Assembly (NCBI RefSeq): GCF_024029355.1
Contig: NZ_CP097117.1
Span: 992,001 to 1,056,000 of the forward strand
Length of the DNA: 64,000 bases
From: Fructilactobacillus cliffordii
Lineage (GTDB): Bacteria; Bacillota; Bacilli; Lactobacillales; Lactobacillaceae
Direction: 5' to 3'
Position numbers and translations under genes: made by a program. How positions within the stretch are numbered: position 1 is the stretch's first letter; each line of letters starts with the position of its first letter. Shown here piece by piece: positions 1-8,348 of this stretch. The notes beneath the pieces are model-generated. The model had not been told where the DNA came from. It was given only the letters and a program-made list of their open reading frames with translations, and ran no database searches.

Positions 1-673
1 AGGTTGGTCTTCAACTGGTGACGAAAAGTACAAGGATCTTTTATTAGACACTGGTACTGAAGAAATTGCCCACGTAGAAATGATCTCTACTATGATTGCC
101 TACTTGTTAGAAGGTGCTCCATTTAGTGAACAAGATGCTGCTTACGAAAAGGATCCTGCTTTAGCTTCTGTAATGGCTGGTATGGACCCAGAACACGCCC
201 TTGTTCACGGGATGACTGCTAGCTTAAACAACCCGAACGGTTTTGGTTGGAACGCTGGCTACGCTACTTCTAGTGGTAACCTGGTTGCTGACATGCGGTT
301 CAACGTTACCCGTGAATCAGAAGCTCGGCTACAAGTTAGTCGTCTTTACTACATGACTGAAGACGAAGGAATTCGTGACATGTTGAAGTTCTTGTTGGCT
401 CGTGAAACTCAACACCAACTTCAATTCATGAAGGCTCAAGAAGAATTAGAAGATAAATACGGAGTAATCGTACCTGGTGATATGAAAGATATTGAACACC
501 AAGAATTCTCTCACGTATTGATGAACTTCTCCGATGGTGAAGGTTCCAAGGCCTTTGAAGGACAAGTTGCTAAAGACGGTGAGAAATTCACTTACCAAGA
601 AAACCCAGAAGCAATGGGTGGAGTTCCTAAGACGAAACCTGCTGACAAGCGGCTTCACAACGACCAAGGTTAA
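1..673 (+). CDS. Manganese catalase, C-terminal part (gene starts before the window)
   Basis: Non-haem dimanganese catalase, which breaks down hydrogen peroxide in the cytoplasm. The reading frame is open from base 2, giving residues GWSSTGDEKYKDLL and then EEIAHVEMI, a Glu/His-rich metal-ligand helix typical of the family; a second set of ligands is visible in RETQHQLQF near base 410. The first ATG in the window (80) is internal to this motif, so the true start lies upstream. The C-terminus ends in a family-like PKTKPADKRLHNDQG tail. An intrinsic terminator follows at 696-731. Mn-catalases are common in lactic acid bacteria that cannot make haem, and an NRAMP manganese importer lies at 26.6 kb. 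Family call is firm; the N-terminal portion cannot be judged. Confidence 0.93.
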   Translation, partial: GWSSTGDEKYKDLLLDTGTEEIAHVEMISTMIAYLLEGAPFSEQDAAYEKDPALASVMAGMDPEHALVHGMTASLNNPNGFGWNAGYATSSGNLVADMRFNVTRESEARLQVSRLYYMTEDEGIRDMLKFLLARETQHQLQFMKAQEELEDKYGVIVPGDMKDIEHQEFSHVLMNFSDGEGSKAFEGQVAKDGEKFTYQENPEAMGGVPKTKPADKRLHNDQG

Positions 674-695
674 TTTTTTAATCCATTTTTCAACG

Positions 696-731
696 AAAGA
701 CCGAATCTGCATTTGCAGAATCGGTCTTTTT
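696..731 (+). terminator. Intrinsic terminator of the catalase gene
   Basis: The arms AAAGACCGAATCTGC and GCAGAATCGGTCTTT form a 15-pair stem with one mismatch, followed by a T run. A closely related hairpin lies after the adhesin gene at 2870-2909. Confidence 0.85.
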
Positions 732-808
732 GTGTTTAAATAAACACTTACTCTATTGATTAAATTATTATTTTACTTGTTTAAGATTTTGAAAGTATAA
801 GTTTTTTA

Positions 809-845
809 CCTGATTCATTAATTTATATTAATGAATCAGGTTTTT
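809..845 (+). terminator. Second hairpin terminator upstream of the adhesin gene
   Basis: A perfect 14-bp stem (CCTGATTCATTAAT / ATTAATGAATCAGG) with loop TTAT is followed by TTTTT. No gene lies between it and the catalase terminator at 696-731. It is either a backup terminator or what remains of a lost gene. The rest of 732-949 is AT-rich and shows no gene. Confidence 0.6.
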
Positions 846-949
846 AAATGAGTAAAAATTTTTAAAGGAAGTTTAGGTGGTCACTGGGAGAAATAGTTAT
901 ATGCTAAGATTTTAATTTTTAATAAAAATACATAGGAGTGAGACTTTTA

Positions 950-2791
950 ATGTTTAACATAAAAAGCTTTTTAGTGTTTATTGCGACCCTTGTGGCATTT
1001 ATTAGTAGCTACGGATTAGTTGCTGGAGCTGCGACTAATAATGACGTTAGTAGTAACATTACATCATTAACTGCTAATCCTGATAATTTAAATGATGGGG
1101 ACATCACTACTGTTCATTTTGAATTTGATGACCATAGTCAACCAATTAAACCTGGGGATACTTTATCAGTTAATTGGCAGGGAGATAAAAATGTATATGG
1201 TAATGGTTATGAAAAGGAAATGGATTATAAAATTGACGGGATTAGTGTTGGGACACTGAAAATTTTTGAGTCTAAAGCGACCATTACGTTTAATGACAAC
1301 ATTAGTAATGTTAATAATGTCAAAGGCTACGCGGAGTTTCCAATTAAAGGTAGAAATGTAACGCCAACTAATGATGCCAATACTGGTTATTTTAATCTTT
1401 ACGGTGGTTCTAAGAATGTTAAAATCACCGTTAATAAAGCAGCGACGACTCCATCTAAAGAAAATTTTTACTACAAAGTTGGAGAAATATTGACTGACGA
1501 TGCTAATCGAGTTCGCTGGAGTCTTAATATTAATAATAATAAAGAAAATGTTAATAATTCAATTGTAATCGGTGATCAAACCCAAAGCGGACAACAACTA
1601 GATCCAAGTACATTTAATATTTATATTGATGGTAAAATTAATCAAAGATTTATTGGTAAAAATGCAGTTAATAATTTTAAAGCTGCTTATCCTGGGGTAA
1701 CTTTTGATATTAGTGGAAATGATTTTAAATTAATCATCCCAGAGAGTTTAGCTTCGGGTAATCATATTAATATTGATTATCGAGCAAATATTGAAGATTA
1801 TAATCAAACAACTTTTTTAAATAATTCTCAAATTAGTTATCAAGTTGAGAATGAAACCCCGGTTGTTGAAAAGGAATATGATGCGAGTGCCAAGAATATT
1901 AATATTAATGGTGGGATTGACGGAAGTGGAATTACTCAAGTATCGGTTAATAAAGTTTGGAATGATAACAATAATGAATACGGAGCAAGACCACAGAATG
2001 TAACTGTTCAGTTATATGCCAATGGTAAGCCAACTTTGCAACCAATTACTTTGGATGATGCGAATGCGTGGAAATATGTTTGGAGTAACTTAGTTAAACA
2101 AATTAATGGAGAGCCAGTTCAATATAGCGTGAAAGAAATAAATGTACCTGAAAATTATGAACAATCAATTAGTCAAAATGAGTCACAAAAATTTATTATT
2201 ACAAATACTTACAAAAAAATTCCAGTGGCTGGCGGCAAAGTAACTGTTAAATATGTTGATGAGAACGGTAATGAAGTGGCTACCCCAGAAATCTTGACTG
2301 GAAACATTGGTAATGATTATGAAACCAAAGAAAAACATGTCGATGGATACACGTTTAAAGAAGTTCAAGGTAATAAGCTAGGTAAATTTAGTGAAGAAGC
2401 TCAAACAGTAACTTATGTTTACACTAAAAATAATATTAACGTACCAGATAATCCCAAGAAGGATGATGGGGCTGACGTACCAGATAATCCCGAGAAGGAT
2501 GATGAGACTAACGTACCAGATAATCCCGAGAAGGATGATGGAATTAACGTATCAGATAAATCCAAAAAAGACGATAGGACTAATTTACCAGATAATCCCA
2601 AGAAAGATGATGGTACTAACTTAACGAATGATTCAAAACGGAATAAGAAAAATCCTGTTCATAAAATCATAGAAGAATTTAATAAAAAGTTACCAGCTAC
2701 TGGATCTGAAATGGGGATTGGTTTAAGTTTACTTGGTTTTTTGCTTTTAACTATCGCTAGCTTGGTTTATGTAAAAAGTAAGCGTAAATAA
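950..2791 (+). CDS. LPXTG cell-wall-anchored adhesin (collagen-binding-like, Cna-B, MucBP domains)
   Basis: Predicted surface protein of 613 residues linked to peptidoglycan by sortase. It has a signal peptide (residues 1-28, ending VAGAA), a long region resembling the collagen/fibrinogen-binding adhesin fold (about 40-330), a Cna-B-like domain (about 330-420, VNKVWNDNNNEYGARPQNV), a MucBP-like domain (about 428-490, VTVKYVDENGNEV), five 12-residue repeats (VPDNPEKDD type, 2438-2617), and a sorting signal LPATG at 2690-2704 with a hydrophobic stretch and KSKRK tail. ATG at 950 is preferred: AGGAG lies at 934-938 and an alternative GTG at 938 overlaps it. The gene is clearly richer in A+T than its neighbours, which suggests acquisition. 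The ligand is unknown. Confidence 0.88.
   Translation: MFNIKSFLVFIATLVAFISSYGLVAGAATNNDVSSNITSLTANPDNLNDGDITTVHFEFDDHSQPIKPGDTLSVNWQGDKNVYGNGYEKEMDYKIDGISVGTLKIFESKATITFNDNISNVNNVKGYAEFPIKGRNVTPTNDANTGYFNLYGGSKNVKITVNKAATTPSKENFYYKVGEILTDDANRVRWSLNINNNKENVNNSIVIGDQTQSGQQLDPSTFNIYIDGKINQRFIGKNAVNNFKAAYPGVTFDISGNDFKLIIPESLASGNHINIDYRANIEDYNQTTFLNNSQISYQVENETPVVEKEYDASAKNININGGIDGSGITQVSVNKVWNDNNNEYGARPQNVTVQLYANGKPTLQPITLDDANAWKYVWSNLVKQINGEPVQYSVKEINVPENYEQSISQNESQKFIITNTYKKIPVAGGKVTVKYVDENGNEVATPEILTGNIGNDYETKEKHVDGYTFKEVQGNKLGKFSEEAQTVTYVYTKNNINVPDNPKKDDGADVPDNPEKDDETNVPDNPEKDDGINVSDKSKKDDRTNLPDNPKKDDGTNLTNDSKRNKKNPVHKIIEEFNKKLPATGSEMGIGLSLLGFLLLTIASLVYVKSKRK
2438..2617 (+). repeat. Five tandem 36-bp repeats in the adhesin stalk
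   Basis: Five consecutive 12-codon units encode variants of NVPDNPEKDDGT; units 1-3 are nearly identical in DNA and units 4-5 have drifted. They form an acidic, proline-containing wall-spanning linker before the LPATG signal. Unit number may vary between strains by slippage. Confidence 0.85.
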
Positions 2792-2869
2792 TTAATGATT
2801 TACTTTTACGGTAAGTAGCTGATTATTAGTCATTTATAAATAAGTTAAATCATTTTGATTTTTCATCAT

Positions 2870-2909
2870 AAAGACTGGATTTGCATAATTGCAGACTCGG
2901 TCTTTTTTT
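2870..2909 (+). terminator. Intrinsic terminator of the adhesin gene
   Basis: Arms AAAGACTGGATTTGC and GCAGACTCGGTCTTT, with wobble pairs and one mismatch, are followed by TTTTTTTG. The sequence and flanking TGTTTA resemble the catalase terminator at 696-731. Confidence 0.8.
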
Positions 2910-2951
2910 GTTTATTTTTGATAAATACGCGGGCCACAATTGTGATGATGG

Positions 2952-3128
2952 TCAGCAACAACTCATTGCAGAGCGAGCAACCAAAGGTTCTTGCGGAGAA
3001 TTATAGACAATTACGGGTAGGAGGTTGAGCACGGCATTTGTTTTAATGGCGTTGACCAAAATGTAAATCGGCACCAACCAGCTAACTAATGTAATTGCTA
3101 AGAGTAGGTAAAAGTAGCCTTTTTTCAT
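2952..3128 (-). CDS. Small membrane protein, function unknown
   Basis: A 58-residue protein starting MKKGYFYLLLAITLVSWLVP, with one clear hydrophobic span (about 5-29), a second weaker hydrophobic stretch around residues 36-45, and a Cys-Cys C-terminus. The start at 3128 is chosen because GGAGGAGC lies 5 bases upstream on the minus strand; a longer frame to 3191 has no such site. It converges on the adhesin terminator. I do not recognise the family. Confidence 0.55.
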   Translation of the reverse strand: MKKGYFYLLLAITLVSWLVPIYILVNAIKTNAVLNLLPVIVYNSPQEPLVARSAMSCC

Positions 3129-3221
3129 GAAAAGCTCCTCCAAATTTAATTTTGTTACTAAATTAACAAATTTCATGCAGCAAAACAACATAATCGTGAT
3201 AAACTAAGAGCGAATCTAATT

Positions 3222-3280
3222 ACTTAGTGGGTTGCCATCCGCAAGTCGATTGTTCTTCGACACGCCACTTAAAAAACAAA
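3222..3280 (+). promoter_or_regulatory. Structured 5' leader of pnuC, candidate riboswitch
   Basis: The leader folds as an outer stem AGTGG (3226-3230) / CCACT (3265-3269) enclosing GTCGA (3245-3249) / TCGAC (3257-3261), and ends 11 bases before the AGGAGA ribosome site at 3281. Known NAD+-sensing leaders (the pnuC motif, NAD+-II class) sit in this position in Lactobacillales and act on translation. I cannot confirm the conserved ligand-binding bases here, so the class assignment is a guess. Confidence 0.4.
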
Positions 3281-3293
3281 AGGAGATTATACT

Positions 3294-4043
3294 ATGCAAT
3301 TATCCCAAAAATGTAGACAACAAATCATTAACTGGGCCTACCGGACAGCCGGTTCGAACTGGTTTGATTTACTAGGAGTTGCCATCGTACTAGCAGCTAC
3401 CATCTCAGCTGGCTACTACGCCACCACGTTAGCGCAATCACCGATTCCGTGGCTTCATGACAGTACCTGGAGGTGGTTCCCTTTAGGAATTGTCTCCACG
3501 ATTTCCGCGGTCTTGTCGGTACTATCTACGCGGTACGTGGGTAAGATTAATAACCTTGGGAATCTGATTGGATTCATTAACATTGTGATTGCCGGGTTTG
3601 TAGACTATGCGTTAGGAAACTTTGGGGCAATTTATACTTATCCAATTTCCTTCGTTCTCAACATGCTGGCCTGGTTCACATGGCGGACGATTTTTAAGCA
3701 TCGGAAGGGAACGGTTCCGCATGCCAAAATTATCATGCCGTTAATTGCGGTATTTGCTGTAATCGTTAGCTTCGGAATTAATTACTTTGCGTTCCGTCAG
3801 GTAAACTTCTTGTTCATCATGACGTCGTTAGTGTTCTCGTTTTCATTGATGGCGGATACTTTGAACGTCTTTAAGGTGAAATCGCAGTGGACCGCTTGGG
3901 GCGTTTACAACGTCCTCCAATTGGTTCGAAACGTAACGATGGGAAACTGGGCCAACGTCGGCAAGTACATTTACTACGTGCTCAACTCGATGATTTCATT
4001 TGTCTACTGGAAGTTAACGGGAAAAGCTTTGGACCATAACTAG
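3294..4043 (+). CDS. pnuC: Nicotinamide riboside transporter, PnuC family
   Basis: Integral membrane carrier of 249 residues that takes up nicotinamide riboside for NAD synthesis. Several hydrophobic spans are visible from residue 25 to about 205. The C-terminal segment NWANVGKYIYYVLNSMISFVYWK is typical of PnuC, as is an Asn/Trp-rich substrate region (LNMLAWFTWR). ATG at 3294 has AGGAGA 7 bases upstream. The gene stands alone between a structured leader and a terminator at 4076. Lactobacilli usually lack de novo NAD synthesis and depend on such salvage. Confidence 0.85.
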   Translation: MQLSQKCRQQIINWAYRTAGSNWFDLLGVAIVLAATISAGYYATTLAQSPIPWLHDSTWRWFPLGIVSTISAVLSVLSTRYVGKINNLGNLIGFINIVIAGFVDYALGNFGAIYTYPISFVLNMLAWFTWRTIFKHRKGTVPHAKIIMPLIAVFAVIVSFGINYFAFRQVNFLFIMTSLVFSFSLMADTLNVFKVKSQWTAWGVYNVLQLVRNVTMGNWANVGKYIYYVLNSMISFVYWKLTGKALDHN

Positions 4044-4075
4044 ATTTTAATCTTGATAAAAATAAGTAATAAAAT

Positions 4076-4121
4076 AAGCGTCTGCTTATTGCTGAAAAAT
4101 GCAATGAGGAGGCGCTTTTTC
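4076..4121 (+). terminator. Intrinsic terminator after pnuC
   Basis: The stem AAGCGTCTGCTTATTGC / GCAATGAGGAGGCGCTT has two wobble pairs and one mismatch and is followed by a T run. The 4122-4283 stretch after it is AT-rich, with no gene or repeat that I can see. Confidence 0.8.
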
Positions 4122-4283
4122 ATTTGAATAAATAATTAAACCAAAATAACGAGGAAAAATTAAAATTTTCTTCCTGTTTGATAATTCTGTAAAGTTGGCA
4201 ATAAAAATAGGGTGAAAGCGAATTCAAATTTAGGAAAAATTAAAGAAGTTCGTTATTTTCTTAGTGAAAATTAAAAAATTGCC

Positions 4284-4312
4284 TTGTAAGTTAAGAAAAT
4301 GCGTCCTATAAT
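4284..4312 (+). promoter_or_regulatory. Promoter of the opp operon
   Basis: TTGTAA at 4284-4289, 17 bases, then a perfect TATAAT at 4307-4312, about 48 bases before the oppD start. Confidence 0.75.
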
Positions 4313-4359
4313 GAGTAAAATTTAAATTAAAGTTAAGTTATTTATTTGGAGACGATTTT

Positions 4360-5373
4360 ATGACAGCACCGACAACAAAACGGCAAACGCTTCTCACGGT
4401 TAAGGATTTAACCACCTCATTTAAAATCGATGGGAAGTTTTATCCGGCGATTTCTGAAATTAATATGAAGATTAAACAAGATGAAATTCTGGCAATTGTG
4501 GGTGAATCTGGTTGTGGTAAGAGTACCTTGGTTAATTCCATCATGGGATTACAAGATCCTGCCGAAACTAAGATTAGCGGCGAAATCGACTTTGAAGGAC
4601 AAGATTTAACCCAAATTGATGATAATACATACAACCAAATTCGGGGTGCCAAGATTGGCATGATCTTCCAGGATCCACTGTCAGCCTTGGATCCCCTGAA
4701 ACGGATTGAAGATCAGATTCAAGAAACGTTGATCTATCATACCGATTTAAACGCAAATGAACGTCACGCACGGGTGTTGGAATTGTTAGACCAGGTCGGG
4801 ATTGTGGATCCGAAGCGAACGGCGCACCAATTTCCCCACCAGTTATCTGGGGGAATGCGGCAACGGGTCGTAATTGCCATCGCAATTGCATGTAAGCCGG
4901 ATTTCATCATTGCCGATGAACCAACCACCGCGCTGGATGTAACGATTCAAGCGCAAATTCTAGATTTACTGAGGAGCATCCAAACTGAAAACCACGCCAG
5001 CATCATCCTCATCACTCATGATTTAGGGGTGGTGGCCGAAACCGCCGACTACGTGCACGTTATGTATGCCGGTAAAATTGTGGAAAAGGGATCAGTTGAA
5101 CAAGTCTTCAACGACCCCAAACATCCTTACACTCGTTCATTATTAAAATCAATTCCGCAAGCGGACAGCGAAAATGATGATCTTTACGTGATTCAAGGTT
5201 CCGTTCCATCATTGCAAAAGATGCCACAGACCGGAGATGCCTTTGCACCACGGATTCCTTGGATTCCGGCTAGTGACCACGAAGAACATCCTGAGATGCA
5301 CCGCTTGGAGGATGGTCACGAAGTCCGGTGTACCTGCTACAAGAACTTTTACTTTAAGGAGGAAAGTGAATAA
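4360..5373 (+). CDS. oppD: Oligopeptide ABC transporter ATP-binding protein OppD
   Basis: One of two ATPases that drive peptide import through OppBC. This 337-residue protein has Walker [10 protein letters not shown] (about residue 50), signature LSGGMRQR (about 165), Walker [12 protein letters not shown], and the C-terminal oligopeptide/dipeptide extension ending [10 protein letters not shown], where Cys pairs may bind an iron-sulphur cluster in some homologues. The ribosome site is TTGGAG before ATG 4360. Its stop overlaps the oppF start by one base. The five genes oppDFBCA run in the order familiar from lactococci and lactobacilli, supplying amino acids as peptides. Confidence 0.95.
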   Translation: MTAPTTKRQTLLTVKDLTTSFKIDGKFYPAISEINMKIKQDEILAIVGESGCGKSTLVNSIMGLQDPAETKISGEIDFEGQDLTQIDDNTYNQIRGAKIGMIFQDPLSALDPLKRIEDQIQETLIYHTDLNANERHARVLELLDQVGIVDPKRTAHQFPHQLSGGMRQRVVIAIAIACKPDFIIADEPTTALDVTIQAQILDLLRSIQTENHASIILITHDLGVVAETADYVHVMYAGKIVEKGSVEQVFNDPKHPYTRSLLKSIPQADSENDDLYVIQGSVPSLQKMPQTGDAFAPRIPWIPASDHEEHPEMHRLEDGHEVRCTCYKNFYFKEESE

Positions 5374-6341
5374 TGAGCTTGTTAACGGTTAACAATTTAA
5401 AAGTTCACTTTCCCATTCGCGGCGGCTTTTTCAACCGCGTGGTCGACAAAGTTTACGCCGTCGACGGAGTGAGTTTTGAAATCCAACCAGGAGAATCGTT
5501 TGGATTAGTCGGGGAATCCGGTTCGGGTAAATCAACGACTGGAAAGACCATTATTGGACTGGAAAAAGCCACGTCCGGTGAGATTCAATTTAACGGGCAG
5601 CCAGTTGATACGAAACACGAACGGGAAAAGCTAAACTACGACAAAGAAGTGCAAATGATTTTCCAAGACTCCTTTTCGAGTTTGAACCCCCGCAAACGGG
5701 TGGAAAGTATTATCGCGGAACCACTGAAAAACTTCGAAAAATTAACTCCGGAACAAGAAAAAATTCGGGTCTTGCAACTAATGAAGATTGTGGGGCTGGC
5801 TCCCGACATGCTGTACAAGTACCCCCACCAATTTTCTGGGGGTCAACGGCAACGGATTGGAATTGCCCGCGCCGTAGCCATGAACCCGAAGCTGATTATC
5901 GCGGACGAACCGGTTTCTGCCTTGGATTTATCGGTTCAGGCGCAGGTCTTGAACTTCATGAAGAAGATTCAACGCGAGATTGGCGTTTCCTACCTCTTTA
6001 TCTCTCATGACCTCGGGGTGGTGCGACACATGTGTGACCGAATCGCCATTATGAATCGGGGCCAAATTGTTGAAGTTGGTAGTCGAGCCGATATTTATCA
6101 ACATGCTAAACACATTTACACCCAACGCTTACTCGCTGCCATTCCTAGTACCAACCTCGAAAAACGGCAGAGTAACTTAGAACATAGACGAGAGATTGAA
6201 AAACAATATCAGGAACATAAAGATGACTATTACGATGAAAACGGTCGGGTCTACCCCATGATTGAAGTTAGTCCCGGACATCTGGTTTCGTTACCACCAA
6301 AAGAAGCACTGCATTACAAGCAATTAAAGGAGGAAGATTAA
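5373..6341 (+). CDS. oppF: Oligopeptide ABC transporter ATP-binding protein OppF
   Basis: Second ATPase of the Opp importer, 322 residues. Walker A is GESGSGKST, the signature FSGGQRQRIGIARA, and Walker B IIADEPVSALD. The C-terminal OppF extension (about 230-300) ends with VYPMIEVSPGHLVSLP, a typical family tail. Its ATG overlaps the last base of the oppD stop, so the two are probably translated in a coupled way and form the heterodimeric ATPase. Confidence 0.95.
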   Translation: MSLLTVNNLKVHFPIRGGFFNRVVDKVYAVDGVSFEIQPGESFGLVGESGSGKSTTGKTIIGLEKATSGEIQFNGQPVDTKHEREKLNYDKEVQMIFQDSFSSLNPRKRVESIIAEPLKNFEKLTPEQEKIRVLQLMKIVGLAPDMLYKYPHQFSGGQRQRIGIARAVAMNPKLIIADEPVSALDLSVQAQVLNFMKKIQREIGVSYLFISHDLGVVRHMCDRIAIMNRGQIVEVGSRADIYQHAKHIYTQRLLAAIPSTNLEKRQSNLEHRREIEKQYQEHKDDYYDENGRVYPMIEVSPGHLVSLPPKEALHYKQLKEED

Positions 6342-6343
6342 TC

Positions 6344-7303
6344 ATGTGGAAAACAATTTTACGCCGAATCTTGATTATGATTCCCGAATTAATTGTCTTG
6401 AGTATCTTGGTGTTCTTGATGGCGAAGGCGATGCCGGGGGATCCATTTACTGGATCGATTAACCCGAAGAGCAACCCCGCTGAAATTCACCGATTGATGG
6501 CAGCCAATGGATTGTTTGATCCGTGGTACGTACAGTACTGGCACTGGGTGGTTAACTTGTTCCACGGCAACTTAGGGATGAGTTACGAATACCAGATGCC
6601 CGTGGTGGACTTGATTAAACAGCGGGGAATGAACACCCTTTGGTTAGCGGTCTTCACGATGATTCTGACCTACGCGATTGGATTACCACTCGGGATTTAC
6701 GCCGGGAAGAACGAAGGAAAATGGTCGGATACTTTGATTCGGATTTACACCTACGTCACGATGTCAATTCCATTCTTCGTGGTCCTCGTAATTGGGATTT
6801 GGATCTTTGGATACGCACTCGGATGGTTTCCAACCTCTGGATCAATTTCACCGAGTGTTTCAGGCTTTGGACCGTCGTTACTATCTCGTTTAGGCCACAT
6901 CATCCTACCGGGTCTCCTCGGAGCCTTGTTTGGAACTGTGAATATTATTCAATACTTACGGTCTCAGGTAATTGACTCCAAACATTCCGCCTTTGTAAAG
7001 ACGGAAGTTGCCAAGGGGGTTCCTAGCAAGGCAATCTACCGGCACCACATCTTTAGAAACTCCGTGTTACCAATTGCCGCTTTCGCTGGCTACTCAATTA
7101 CCGGATTACTAGGTGGTTCAATCTTTACCGAAATGATCTTCTCATATCCGGGGATGGGGCAACTGTTTCTAAATGCAGTGAACTTCCGGGATTACACTGT
7201 TATCACCACGTTAGTGTTACTGTACGGATTCTTGAACCTCTTAGGGACCTTGATTTCAGATATCGTCTTGAGTATCGTGGATCCTCGGATTCGGATTGAG
7301 TAG
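6344..7303 (+). CDS. oppB: Oligopeptide ABC transporter permease OppB
   Basis: Membrane permease of 319 residues with six predicted spans, the first at residues 10-30. The binding-protein-dependent transport signature appears as VKTEVAKGVPSKAIYRHHIFRNSVLP (EAA loop that contacts the ATPases; positions about 217-245). GGAGG precedes ATG 6344 by 7 bases, and the gene lies two bases after oppF. Confidence 0.94.
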   Translation: MWKTILRRILIMIPELIVLSILVFLMAKAMPGDPFTGSINPKSNPAEIHRLMAANGLFDPWYVQYWHWVVNLFHGNLGMSYEYQMPVVDLIKQRGMNTLWLAVFTMILTYAIGLPLGIYAGKNEGKWSDTLIRIYTYVTMSIPFFVVLVIGIWIFGYALGWFPTSGSISPSVSGFGPSLLSRLGHIILPGLLGALFGTVNIIQYLRSQVIDSKHSAFVKTEVAKGVPSKAIYRHHIFRNSVLPIAAFAGYSITGLLGGSIFTEMIFSYPGMGQLFLNAVNFRDYTVITTLVLLYGFLNLLGTLISDIVLSIVDPRIRIE

Positions 7304-7318
7304 GAAGGAGGAACGAAG

Positions 7319-8260
7319 ATGGCATATGAATTTAGTGGACGCGACGAGTTATCGGATGCCGAATTGCTCGAACTATCCAAAGAAGCTGAAAGTGAAGCTA
7401 CCCCCAGCACCATTCGGGTGATGTTCAACGAATTTAAAGCAGATAAGACTGCCATGGCCTCAGCAATCTTTATTGTGGCTTTTATCCTATTAGTGGTAAT
7501 TGGTTCCTTCTTTATAAACGTTCCACAAATCATGCAAACGGATTTGATGGGCTACTACGCGAAACCATTTACGAACTATATTTTAGGGGGAGACTCCTCT
7601 GGGCGACCAATTTTGTCGCAACTGGTTGTAGGGTCACGGAACTCAATCTTAATTGCGATTGGGCTAACCGCCATTTCTTCCACCTTTGGGGTGGTATATG
7701 GATTAGTTTCTGGTTATTATGGTGGGTACGTCGACTTAACCATGCAACGGGTTTACGACTTCATGATGATTATCCCGATGTTAATGACAATCATCGTGTT
7801 GGTTACGATTATCCCACACTACAACGCGATTACATTAACCCTGTTACTATCCATCTTTTACTGGATGGGAACGTCGCGGTTGATTCGGTCTAGTACGTTA
7901 GCCGAGTCGCAAAAGGATTACGTTGCTGCATCCAAGGTCTCTGGTACCAGTAATTTAAAGATTATGTTCCGAGAAATTTTGCCGAACATTTCATCTTTAA
8001 TCATCGTTGATACCACGTTATCCTTTGCAGAAAACATCGGGGTGGAAACGGGACTATCTTACTTAGGATTCGGACTTCCCGATGGTACCCCATCGCTAGG
8101 GACGTTAATCGCGAATGCCAACGATCCCAACAACATCACGCAGTACTGGTGGACTTGGTTACCGGCTGCTTTAGAAATTATTCTGTTATGTTTAGCCATT
8201 AGCTACGTGGGTCAAGTATTACGGCGCACCGCCAATGCTTCCCAACGGCGTGGAAACTAA
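7319..8260 (+). CDS. oppC: Oligopeptide ABC transporter permease OppC
   Basis: Partner permease of OppB, 313 residues. It has a cytoplasmic N-terminal segment with the FSGRDELSDAE stretch, a first membrane span at about 45-65, and the EAA-type loop YVAASKVSGTSNLKIMFREILPN (about 200-222). AAGGAGG lies just before ATG 7319. It is followed 88 bases later by the lipoprotein oppA. Confidence 0.94.
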   Translation: MAYEFSGRDELSDAELLELSKEAESEATPSTIRVMFNEFKADKTAMASAIFIVAFILLVVIGSFFINVPQIMQTDLMGYYAKPFTNYILGGDSSGRPILSQLVVGSRNSILIAIGLTAISSTFGVVYGLVSGYYGGYVDLTMQRVYDFMMIIPMLMTIIVLVTIIPHYNAITLTLLLSIFYWMGTSRLIRSSTLAESQKDYVAASKVSGTSNLKIMFREILPNISSLIIVDTTLSFAENIGVETGLSYLGFGLPDGTPSLGTLIANANDPNNITQYWWTWLPAALEIILLCLAISYVGQVLRRTANASQRRGN

Positions 8261-8348
8261 AATAATCAATCATTGAGGGAGGTGGTTGCGAATTTCACAT
8301 CAGTTACGCGGTTCACAGCATCTAAAATTAAGGGAGGAAAAGCAGAAA

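Noticed and set aside
2415..2624. ORFs in other frames across the adhesin repeats
   Set aside because: They arise only because a 36-bp repeat keeps every frame open; they have no ribosome site.
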